Positions 1-5,955 of a stretch of 7,843 nucleotides of DNA are shown one piece after another. The stretch lies in the NCBI GenBank assembly GCA_015494645.1, contig WGAU01000054.1, positions 1 to 7,843 of the forward strand, in the 5' to 3' direction. The stretch comes from Aquificota bacterium. Lineage in GTDB: Bacteria; Thermosulfidibacterota; Thermosulfidibacteria; Thermosulfidibacterales; Thermosulfidibacteraceae. The position numbers and the translations under genes are program-made. Position 1 is the stretch's first letter. Every line of letters starts with the position of its first letter. Below the pieces are notes generated by a model, which worked only from the letters and a program-made list of their open reading frames with translations, was not told the DNA's origin and did not search any database.

Positions 1-85
1 GTATGCGCTGCTTTTTGAGTTGGTGTCCGTTTTGATTTTCGCTGCGGCTGTGGGAGCGGTGGCTTTGGCAAAGAAAAGGATTTAG
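1..85 (+). CDS. nuoJ: NADH-quinone oxidoreductase subunit J, 3' end only
   Basis: Only the last 27 codons are in the window, reading from base 2 to a TAG stop at 83-85; the start lies to the left. The visible peptide is one hydrophobic helix (about YALLFELVSVLIFAAAVGAV) ending in a short basic tail, AKKRI. This matches the C-terminal helix of NuoJ, where an F-E-x-x-S-V-L motif precedes an alanine/glycine-rich stretch and a basic end. NuoJ is a small membrane subunit of complex I that packs beside NuoK and NuoA and links the quinone region to the antiporter-like subunits. Position directly before nuoK is the standard order and is the strongest support. The stop overlaps a G-rich stretch (84-88) that can serve as ribosome binding site for nuoK. 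The fragment is too short to judge the rest of the protein. Confidence 0.85.
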   Translation, partial: YALLFELVSVLIFAAAVGAVALAKKRI

Positions 86-96
86 GGGTGTAGGTT

Positions 97-396
97 ATGG
101 AGATGACGCTAACCTATCTCATAGGCATAATCACCTTTGCCATCGGTGCTTTTGGGGTTTTGATTCGTAAGAATGCCATTGTTATGTTCATCTGCATAGA
201 GCTTATGCTAAACGGCGCCAACATAATCTTTATGGGCGTCTCCAAATTTAAGGGGCTTATTGAGGGGCAGGTAATAGTGCTCTTTATAATGGCCGTAGCC
301 GCTGCAGAAGCTGCCATTGGAATGGCCATCATTACCGCCTTTTACAGACGTAGAGGCGGCGTTGAAGTGGATAAGGCTGACCTCATGAGGTGGTAG
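97..396 (+). CDS. nuoK: NADH-quinone oxidoreductase subunit K
   Basis: Small inner-membrane subunit of complex I, homologous to MrpC, helping to form the proton path between the quinone site and the antiporter-like subunits. The product is 99 residues (E. coli has 100) with three transmembrane helices, roughly 4-23, 28-48 and 60-82, and a basic C-terminal tail (YRRR, 83-86). The two membrane glutamates needed for proton transfer are present: Glu35 in CIELMLN and Glu71 in AAAEAAIG, equivalent to E. coli Glu36 and Glu72. I chose ATG 97 because AGGGG at 84-88 sits 8 nt upstream. ATG 103 is possible, with GTAGG at 90-94 also 8 nt upstream, and would remove only Met-Glu. The gene starts 11 nt after nuoJ, and its stop codon lies inside the nuoL ribosome binding site, so expression is probably coupled along the operon. 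Confidence 0.97.
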   Translation: MEMTLTYLIGIITFAIGAFGVLIRKNAIVMFICIELMLNGANIIFMGVSKFKGLIEGQVIVLFIMAVAAAEAAIGMAIITAFYRRRGGVEVDKADLMRW

Positions 397-400
397 GAGG
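395..400 (+). promoter_or_regulatory. Ribosome binding site that decides the nuoL start
   Basis: AGGAGG at 395-400 is a perfect anti-16S match, overlaps the last two bases of the nuoK stop codon and lies 7 nt before ATG 408. An upstream in-frame GTG at 390 gives a six-residue longer protein, but its start would lie before this SD and inside nuoK. The SD therefore favours ATG 408. Confidence 0.85.
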
Positions 401-407
401 AGAAGGG

Positions 408-2303
408 ATGCAGAAGCTGGTTTTGGGAGTTGTGTTTATACCCCTTTTGGGTGCTGCCATAAACGGCTTGTTCTGTTGGAAGACCAGGAGAAAGGCCCAC
501 TGGATAGCGGTTCCGGCCATAGCTATACCTGCTGTTTTAGCGTTTATGATACTGCTGAGGGTGATGAAAGGAGAGCGTTTTGACCATGTTCTTTACTGGT
601 GGATAGCCCTCGGTGGCTTAAAAATTCCTGTTGGATTCTTGGTGGACGAGCTTTCCGCTATGATGATGAGTATGGTTACCTTCATTGCTACATGGATACA
701 CATATACTCCATTGGTTACATGGATCATGAGGACGATATATCTTACGCCAGATATTTCACCTACCTGAATCTGTTTGTCTTTTTCATGCTCATTTTGGTG
801 GCTGCTAACAACTACCTTTTGATGTTTGTGGGTTGGGAGGGGGTTGGCCTCTGTTCTTACCTTTTGATTGGCTATTGGTACGAGAAGATTTCGGCGGCTA
901 ATGCCGGAATGAAAGCCTTTATAACCAATAGAATAGGGGACTTTGGTTTCACTATAGCTCTCTTTCTTATATACAAGCACCTTGGATCTTTGATATTCCA
1001 CGATGTATTTGCTTTAGCCCATGAGCTTTCCGTTCCTTTGGCTACCCTTATAACTCTTTTGCTCTTCATGGGTGCCACTGGAAAATCGGCACAGATCCCT
1101 CTTTACGTGTGGCTGCCTGACGCTATGGAAGGTCCTACTCCTGTTTCATCCTTGATCCATGCCGCTACCATGGTTACTGCCGGTGTTTACATGATTGCCA
1201 GATCCCATGCTTTGTTTAACGTGGCACCTTTCACCATGGAGGTGGTGGCTGTTGTTGGAGCAGCCACAGCTATGTTTGCTGCATCTATGGCGTTGGTGAA
1301 CAACGATCTCAAGAGGGTTCTTGCCTTTTCCACCGTTTCTCAGTTGGGTTACATGTTCGTAGGCGTTGGAGTGGGAGCTTACGCCGCTGGCATCTTTCAT
1401 CTGTTCACCCATGCCTTCTTTAAGGGATTGATGTTCCTCTGTGCCGGGTCTGTGATGCACGCTCTTCACGGCGAATTAGACATGCAGAAGATGGGTGGGC
1501 TCATAAACAAGATGAAGATAACGGGAATAACCTTTATCATAGGTGCCCTTGCCATAGCAGGGGTGCCTCCTTTGGCAGGCTTCTGGTCCAAGGACTCAAT
1601 ACTTCACCATGCCTTTGTCAGTGGACACAAGGTGGTTTGGTTCATAGGCACAGTAACTGCTGGCATGACTGCTTTTTATATGTTCAGGCTTATATTCCTT
1701 ACCTTCTTTGGAGAACCGAGGGACAAGCACCTTTACGAACATGCCCATGAGAATCCTCCTGTTATGACCATTCCCTTGATAGTGCTTGCGGTAGGATCTG
1801 TTCTTGCTGGTCTTCTGGCACTGGCGCCCAACGGTGGTTTTGAGGGCTTCATAAACCGCATAATGCGTACTGCCCATGAAATGGTTACTCATGGTGCCGA
1901 GCACGCCGGTGGCCACGAAAGTGGGCTTGCGTTGATAATTATATCTGTTGCCGTTGCTGTGATGGGAATCTTCCTTGCCTACTCCATGTACATAAAGAGG
2001 GTGCCCGACCCGGTAACCATGGCCCAGCGCTTCAGGCCTATCTACCTAGTCCTGTACAACAGATACTGGGTAGATGAGCTTTACTTCGCCCTCTTCATAA
2101 ATCCAACGGTGGGCATATCAAGGCATGTCTTGTGGAAGATAGTGGATGTGTTGATCATAGATGGAATAGTCAACGGAGTTGCTGGACTTTGTTCTCTTAT
2201 CGGCTCGGTGGTGAGAAGAATTCAAACAGGATACATACCCGATTACGCATGGCTTGTTATTATTGGCGTTGTTATAGTGTGCGGCCTGAAAATACTACTC
2301 TGA
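408..2303 (+). CDS. nuoL: NADH-quinone oxidoreductase subunit L (distal antiporter-like subunit)
   Basis: Largest proton-pumping membrane subunit of complex I, at the far end of the membrane arm. From ATG 408 it has 631 residues (E. coli 613). It belongs to the Mrp-antiporter-like family. VGWEGVGLCSYLLIG carries Glu144, at the same number as the E. coli TM5 glutamate. GKSAQIPL carries Lys226 (E. coli Lys229). HAATMVTAGVY starts at His251 (E. coli His254). LKRVLAFSTVSQLGYM lies near 301-316, and FWSKD carries Lys395 (E. coli Lys399). The C-terminal part from about 505 has a hydrophobic segment, a long stretch with RYWVDELYF, and final hydrophobic segments, as expected for the lateral helix HL and last anchor helix. 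Two loops are rich in histidine (441-447 and 490-503). The gene begins 11 nt after nuoK and ends 14 nt before nuoM. Confidence 0.98.
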   Translation: MQKLVLGVVFIPLLGAAINGLFCWKTRRKAHWIAVPAIAIPAVLAFMILLRVMKGERFDHVLYWWIALGGLKIPVGFLVDELSAMMMSMVTFIATWIHIYSIGYMDHEDDISYARYFTYLNLFVFFMLILVAANNYLLMFVGWEGVGLCSYLLIGYWYEKISAANAGMKAFITNRIGDFGFTIALFLIYKHLGSLIFHDVFALAHELSVPLATLITLLLFMGATGKSAQIPLYVWLPDAMEGPTPVSSLIHAATMVTAGVYMIARSHALFNVAPFTMEVVAVVGAATAMFAASMALVNNDLKRVLAFSTVSQLGYMFVGVGVGAYAAGIFHLFTHAFFKGLMFLCAGSVMHALHGELDMQKMGGLINKMKITGITFIIGALAIAGVPPLAGFWSKDSILHHAFVSGHKVVWFIGTVTAGMTAFYMFRLIFLTFFGEPRDKHLYEHAHENPPVMTIPLIVLAVGSVLAGLLALAPNGGFEGFINRIMRTAHEMVTHGAEHAGGHESGLALIIISVAVAVMGIFLAYSMYIKRVPDPVTMAQRFRPIYLVLYNRYWVDELYFALFINPTVGISRHVLWKIVDVLIIDGIVNGVAGLCSLIGSVVRRIQTGYIPDYAWLVIIGVVIVCGLKILL

Positions 2304-2317
2304 TGAGGGGTTAGGTG

Positions 2318-3889
2318 ATGATAGCGAACTTCCCGATACTTACGGTTTTGATCTTCTTTCCGCTTGTTGGTGTGCTCATCATCTCTTTTATAGACAGGAA
2401 GAACGTCAACGTCATACGCTGGACGGCGTTTGTAATTTCTGTGATAGAGTTTTTGATCTCAGTTCCACTGTACTTTGAGTTTAGGTTGGGAACCCCTCAG
2501 TTTCAGTTTGTGGAAAAGCATCCTTGGATAAAGGCATGGGGGGCTTACTACTATGTGGGTATAGATGGGATTTCTCTCTTTCTGGTGCTTTTAACAACTT
2601 TTCTTACCGTTCTTAGCATACTTGCCTCTTGGAGTATTGAAAAGAGAGTGAAGGAGTACATGATCTCCTTCCTCTTTCTTGAGACCACAATGGTGGGCGT
2701 GTTCGTAGCCCTTGATATACTTCTATTCTATCTCTTTTGGGAGCTTCTCCTCATTCCCATGTTTTTACTCATTGGTGTGTGGGGTGGTCCCAGAAGGGTG
2801 TATGCGGCTATAAAATTCTTCCTTTATACCATGGCCGGATCTGTGCTTATGCTTGGTGCCATTATCTATCTCTATTGGAATCACTACAACGTTACAGGTT
2901 TCTTGTCCTTTGACTTGTTTGAGCTTTTGAAAACACCCGTTCCATCCACTGTGGTTCCATGGCTCTTTTTGGCCTTTGCTGTGGCCTTTGCCATCAAGGT
3001 GCCCATGTGGCCCTTCCACACGTGGCTCCCCGATGCCCACGTTGAGGCTCCCACGGCAGGTTCGGTCATCCTTGCCGGTGTCCTTCTGAAGATGGGAACC
3101 TACGGTTTTATGAGGTTTTGTATGCCCTTCTTCCCTTCTGCTGTTCAGAAGTTTGCTCTGTTGTTCTTGGCCCTTTCGGTGATTGGTATAATCTACGGTG
3201 CCCTTGTGGCCCTTGTTCAGGAGGATATAAAGAAGCTTGTAGCTTACTCTTCCGTTAGCCACTTGGGAACATGTATGTTGGGACTTTTTGCCCTCAATCT
3301 CCAGAGTGTATCCGGTAGCCTTCTTCAGATGATAAATCACGGGATATCAACAGGGGCACTCTTTCTTTTGGTAGGAGTGATTTACGACAGGAGGCACACA
3401 AGGCTTATAAAAGAGTACGGCGGCATAGCTAAGGTTATGCCCATGTACGCTACCTTCTTCATGATAGCCATGTTCTCCTCTTGTGGTTTGCCAGGGCTAA
3501 ACGGATTTGTTGGAGAGTTCTTAACCCTTATAGGGACCTTTCAGAATTATCCTATCTTTGCAGTTCTTGGAACAACTGCAGTGGTCTTTTCCGCTGCTTA
3601 TCTTTTGTGGATGTACAAGAGGGTATTTTTCCAACCTCTGACCAATCCAGCCAATATGAAGCTTAAAGATTTAAACTTCAGGGAGTTTGTTATACTTTTA
3701 CTGATAACCGTTCCTATGTTTTGGATAGGGCTTTATCCCAAGCCCTTCTTGGAGAGAATGCAACCTTCCGTTGAAGCCTTTATAAAGCTTTCCAAGGGCG
3801 AGGCTACGGTAAGTATGATATACAAAAAAGATACTGCATCTTCTAAGGTGGCTTTGGATCTCTCTGAAGACACGAAGATTGAGGATTGA
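2318..3889 (+). CDS. nuoM: NADH-quinone oxidoreductase subunit M (middle antiporter-like subunit)
   Basis: Proton-pumping membrane subunit of complex I that sits between NuoL and NuoN. From ATG 2318 it is 523 residues (E. coli 509) with about 14 membrane helices. Family residues are present: Glu142 in FWELLLIPMFLL (E. coli Glu144), Lys227 in FAIKVPMWPFHTWLPDAH (E. coli Lys234), Lys258 in LLKMGTYG (E. coli Lys265), and Glu400 in GFVGEF (E. coli Glu407, used in place of the lysine of NuoL and NuoN). IKKLVAYSSVSHLGT near 304-318 is the repeat also found in NuoL and NuoN. A GTG at 2315 could add one residue. ATG 2318 is preferred because GAGGGG at 2305-2310 is 7 nt upstream. The last 30 or so residues form a charged tail (Lys/Asp/Glu/Ser) beyond the family core. 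The gene follows nuoL by 14 nt and precedes nuoN by 11 nt. Confidence 0.98.
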   Translation: MIANFPILTVLIFFPLVGVLIISFIDRKNVNVIRWTAFVISVIEFLISVPLYFEFRLGTPQFQFVEKHPWIKAWGAYYYVGIDGISLFLVLLTTFLTVLSILASWSIEKRVKEYMISFLFLETTMVGVFVALDILLFYLFWELLLIPMFLLIGVWGGPRRVYAAIKFFLYTMAGSVLMLGAIIYLYWNHYNVTGFLSFDLFELLKTPVPSTVVPWLFLAFAVAFAIKVPMWPFHTWLPDAHVEAPTAGSVILAGVLLKMGTYGFMRFCMPFFPSAVQKFALLFLALSVIGIIYGALVALVQEDIKKLVAYSSVSHLGTCMLGLFALNLQSVSGSLLQMINHGISTGALFLLVGVIYDRRHTRLIKEYGGIAKVMPMYATFFMIAMFSSCGLPGLNGFVGEFLTLIGTFQNYPIFAVLGTTAVVFSAAYLLWMYKRVFFQPLTNPANMKLKDLNFREFVILLLITVPMFWIGLYPKPFLERMQPSVEAFIKLSKGEATVSMIYKKDTASSKVALDLSEDTKIED

Positions 3890-3896
3890 GGGGAGG
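3888..3896 (+). promoter_or_regulatory. Ribosome binding site for nuoN
   Basis: GAGGGGAGG begins inside the nuoM stop codon and ends 4 nt before ATG 3901; its GAGGGG half is 7 nt from the start. It favours ATG 3901 over the in-frame TTG at 3886, which lies upstream of it. Confidence 0.75.
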
Positions 3897-3900
3897 CATC

Positions 3901-5322
3901 ATGGAACTGATGGTGACCACAAAGGATATAATGCTCATTCTTCCAGAAATTGTGGTCTTTTTAACAGCGGTTGTTGTGCTCATAGCCGATGCTTGGGGCA
4001 GAAGCAGGGAGAGTTACCTAAATATACTGAGTGCCTTGGGGCTTATAATAGCAGCTTACTTTAATTATAAACTCTTCGGTGATCACGGTAGGGCTTTTTC
4101 CTACCTTATCCTAAGGGATAAACTGGCCTTCTTTGCCAATTACCTGTTTATATTCTGTGCCTTTGTCACCTGTCTTTATGCAAGAGATTACTTGATAAGG
4201 GAGAATCGCAACTACGGTGAGTTTTACGGGCTTGTTATGTTCGCTGCCCTTTCCATGATGTTCATTGCCTCCTCCTCTCACCTTTTGGTTTTCTTCCTGA
4301 GCTTGGAACTAATGTCCGTATGCCTATACGCCCTTGCCGGTTTCGTCAGGGACAGGGATCTCTGTGTGGAAGCGGCCATAAAGTACTTTCTTATAGGCGC
4401 ATTCGCCGCTGGATTTTCGGCAGTGGGAATGGCTCTCATCTATTTCAAAGCCAACAGCTTGGATCTCGTGGATATAGTCGCCGTTAAACCCGATCTGGTT
4501 TTTGTGTTGGGCTTGACCCTTTTTGTAGTGGCGGTGTTGTTCAAGCTTTCGGCAGCGCCGTTTCATGTTTGGGCTCCTGATGTTTATCAGGGCTCTCCTG
4601 CTCCTGTGACAGGGTTTATGATGACCGCTTCTAAAGCGGCTATTTTTATATTTGTGGTTAGGCTATTTTATGAAGCCTTTGGTGTAAACAAGCAGCTTTG
4701 GATTTCCCTTATAATGCTCGCCTCTGTGCTTTCTATGGTTTTGGGTAACTTTGCCGCCATAAGACAGATGGATGTGAAGAGGCTCCTTGCCTATTCGTCA
4801 ATAGCCCATGCAGGCTATGCTCTTGTGGCGGTTGCTGCGGCGACCAAAGTAGCGGCCGCTTCTGTGGTGTATTATGCTGTGGCTTACTGTCTTATGAATC
4901 TTGGGGCTTTTGCTGTGATTAGCGCCATGGCAGGGGAAGGGGAAGAGGCAACTTCCTTGGAAAGGCTTCAGGGGATCGCTGTAGAGCATCCCGCTTTGGC
5001 AGCAGCCCTGTCTGTTTTCTTATTCTCACTTGCTGGCATCCCCGGTACGGTAGGATTTATGGGTAAATTCTATGTGTTTGCAGCGGGTCTAAGAGCTGGC
5101 TTGTACTGGCTTGTACTTTTCGCTTTAATAAATTCTGCCATTGCTGCGTACTACTACCTGAAGGTGGTTTACTACATGTTTATGAGAGATCCTGTTTCCT
5201 TGCCCAAGGTTCAGGTGGGTGTTGCCACAGGCTTTGTGGTAGTTCTTTTGGTTATATTGGTCATTCAGAACGGGATAATCCCGGGTTGCCTTTACAAAAT
5301 GATCTACACCGCTATAGGTTAG
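3901..5322 (+). CDS. nuoN: NADH-quinone oxidoreductase subunit N (proximal antiporter-like subunit)
   Basis: Third proton-pumping subunit of the complex I membrane arm, next to NuoK. From ATG 3901 the product is 473 residues (E. coli 485) with about 14 helices. Expected residues are seen: Glu136 in LSLELMSVCLYAL (E. coli Glu133), Lys161 in AIKYFLIGAFA, Lys215 in FKLSAAPFHVWAPDVYQGSP (E. coli Lys217), Lys245 in TASKAA (E. coli Lys247) and Lys389 in GFMGKFYVF (E. coli Lys395). VKRLLAYSSIAHAGY near 292-306 is the shared antiporter repeat. A TTG at 3886 would add five residues but overlaps the nuoM stop. ATG 3901 is supported by GAGGGGAGG at 3888-3896. This is the last nuo gene in the usual order. 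Its TAG stop at 5320-5322 overlaps the stop of the convergent acyltransferase gene. Confidence 0.98.
   Translation: MELMVTTKDIMLILPEIVVFLTAVVVLIADAWGRSRESYLNILSALGLIIAAYFNYKLFGDHGRAFSYLILRDKLAFFANYLFIFCAFVTCLYARDYLIRENRNYGEFYGLVMFAALSMMFIASSSHLLVFFLSLELMSVCLYALAGFVRDRDLCVEAAIKYFLIGAFAAGFSAVGMALIYFKANSLDLVDIVAVKPDLVFVLGLTLFVVAVLFKLSAAPFHVWAPDVYQGSPAPVTGFMMTASKAAIFIFVVRLFYEAFGVNKQLWISLIMLASVLSMVLGNFAAIRQMDVKRLLAYSSIAHAGYALVAVAAATKVAAASVVYYAVAYCLMNLGAFAVISAMAGEGEEATSLERLQGIAVEHPALAAALSVFLFSLAGIPGTVGFMGKFYVFAAGLRAGLYWLVLFALINSAIAAYYYLKVVYYMFMRDPVSLPKVQVGVATGFVVVLLVILVIQNGIIPGCLYKMIYTAIG
5319..5322. other. Tail-to-tail stop codon overlap of the nuo and lipid A operons
   Basis: The four bases TTAG hold both stops: TAG for nuoN on the + strand (5320-5322) and TAA for the acyltransferase on the - strand (5321-5319). 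There is no intergenic DNA between the convergent operons, so each transcript must run into the other gene unless it stops inside coding sequence. Confidence 0.95.
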
Positions 5323-5921
5323 CGCTTCAAGTAGTTTATGATTTTATCTTCAATATCAAATAGTGCCTGTTTGAGATGTTTTCTGTAAGGTTCGGGGTCG
5401 TGTTCTTTGGGGACTGTGAAGGGTGGGTAAAAACCTATAACAATTTTGCTGAAAGGTTTTGGAATCATGAACTTGTCCCAGCTTCTGGTTTGCCAGTAGC
5501 TTGTAAAAACACATGTTGTTGGAAGAATTGGTTTTTGAGTTATTTGGGATAGGACAATGGCACCCGGGTTTACTGTGTATATGGGACCTCTTGGTCCATC
5601 AGGGATGAGGGCTAAAATTTTGCCCTCTCTGAGTTTTTTTACAGCCTCCTTTGTTCCGGCTACGGATCTTTTGTAACTTGATCCCCTAACAACTTCATAA
5701 CCGAGCCTTTTTAGCGCCCTTGCCACTATTTCTCCATCTCTACTGGGACTTACCATGGCGGCAATATTTTGGTGTCGGAATGTCCATATCAAAGGAAGCA
5801 TACGGTTGTGCCAAAAGGCGCAGATGAAGCCTCTGTGCCTTTTTCTTGTTTCTTCCAGAATCTCCGGGTTGTAGAAGCTTATTTTAACACTTCTCAGGTA
5901 GATAGAAGCTGCGGGCAACAA
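5319..5921 (-). CDS. DUF374-family lysophospholipid acyltransferase-like protein, probable lipid A late acyltransferase
   Basis: From TTG 5921 the product is 200 residues and is recognised as DUF374 (LPLAT superfamily) by motifs in order: WHNRMLP at 37-43 with the likely catalytic His38, SPSRDGEI at 58-65, VRGSS at 78-82, IPDGPRGP at 106-113 and SWDKFMIPKPFSK at 147-159. These enzymes move an acyl chain from a carrier to a lipid at the inner face of the inner membrane. From memory, LpxJ of Helicobacter, a lipid A late acyltransferase, belongs to this group, and the neighbours lpxB and msbA support such a role; the substrate is inferred. The usual HX4D box has Pro43 where Asp would be. The start is uncertain. 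TTG 5921 has only a weak, distant SD and cuts into the N-terminal helix. The frame stays open upstream to 6005, giving CTG 5948 (209 aa) or ATA 5990 behind a perfect SD (223 aa). Confidence 0.9.
   Translation of the reverse strand: MLPAASIYLRSVKISFYNPEILEETRKRHRGFICAFWHNRMLPLIWTFRHQNIAAMVSPSRDGEIVARALKRLGYEVVRGSSYKRSVAGTKEAVKKLREGKILALIPDGPRGPIYTVNPGAIVLSQITQKPILPTTCVFTSYWQTRSWDKFMIPKPFSKIVIGFYPPFTVPKEHDPEPYRKHLKQALFDIEDKIINYLKR
5607..5640 (+). terminator. Possible intrinsic terminator for the nuo transcript, inside the acyltransferase gene
   Basis: GAGGGC at 5607-5612 and GCCCTC at 5622-5627 are perfect inverted repeats around a 9-nt AT-rich loop that can pair a little further. Seven T residues follow at 5634-5640. 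Read on the + strand this resembles a Rho-independent terminator for transcripts running out of nuoN, about 285 nt after its stop. The T-tract begins 6 nt after the stem, which is further than ideal, and the same bases encode the conserved EGKILAL region of the acyltransferase. Chance is a real alternative. Confidence 0.3.
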
Positions 5922-5955
5922 AAGACGCTCAAAGCTCCAGAAAAACAGCCGATCT

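Noticed and set aside
390..407. GTG 390 as the nuoL start, giving six extra residues
   Set aside because: It lies upstream of the strong AGGAGG at 395-400, which is correctly spaced for ATG 408.
618..1001. Open frame of 127 codons on the - strand opposite nuoL
   Set aside because: Antisense to the conserved core of nuoL, with no motif or family resemblance.
2765..3340. Long open frame on the - strand opposite nuoM (191 codons)
   Set aside because: It lies wholly antisense to a well conserved nuoM, reads as a charged low-complexity protein without family motifs, and has no matching operon context. It is best explained as a shadow of nuoM codon use.
5271..5283. Interrupted palindrome CGGGATAATCCCG near the end of nuoN, considered as a bidirectional terminator
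   Set aside because: The stem is short with almost no loop, there is no T-run after it on either strand, and it encodes NuoN residues Gly-Ile-Ile-Pro.
408..5322. Repeated motif LK/IK/VK-R/K-x-L-A-F/Y-S in three adjacent genes, considered as a recent duplication
   Set aside because: NuoL, NuoM and NuoN are ancient paralogues of the antiporter family; the DNA differs widely and the order is the universal one.
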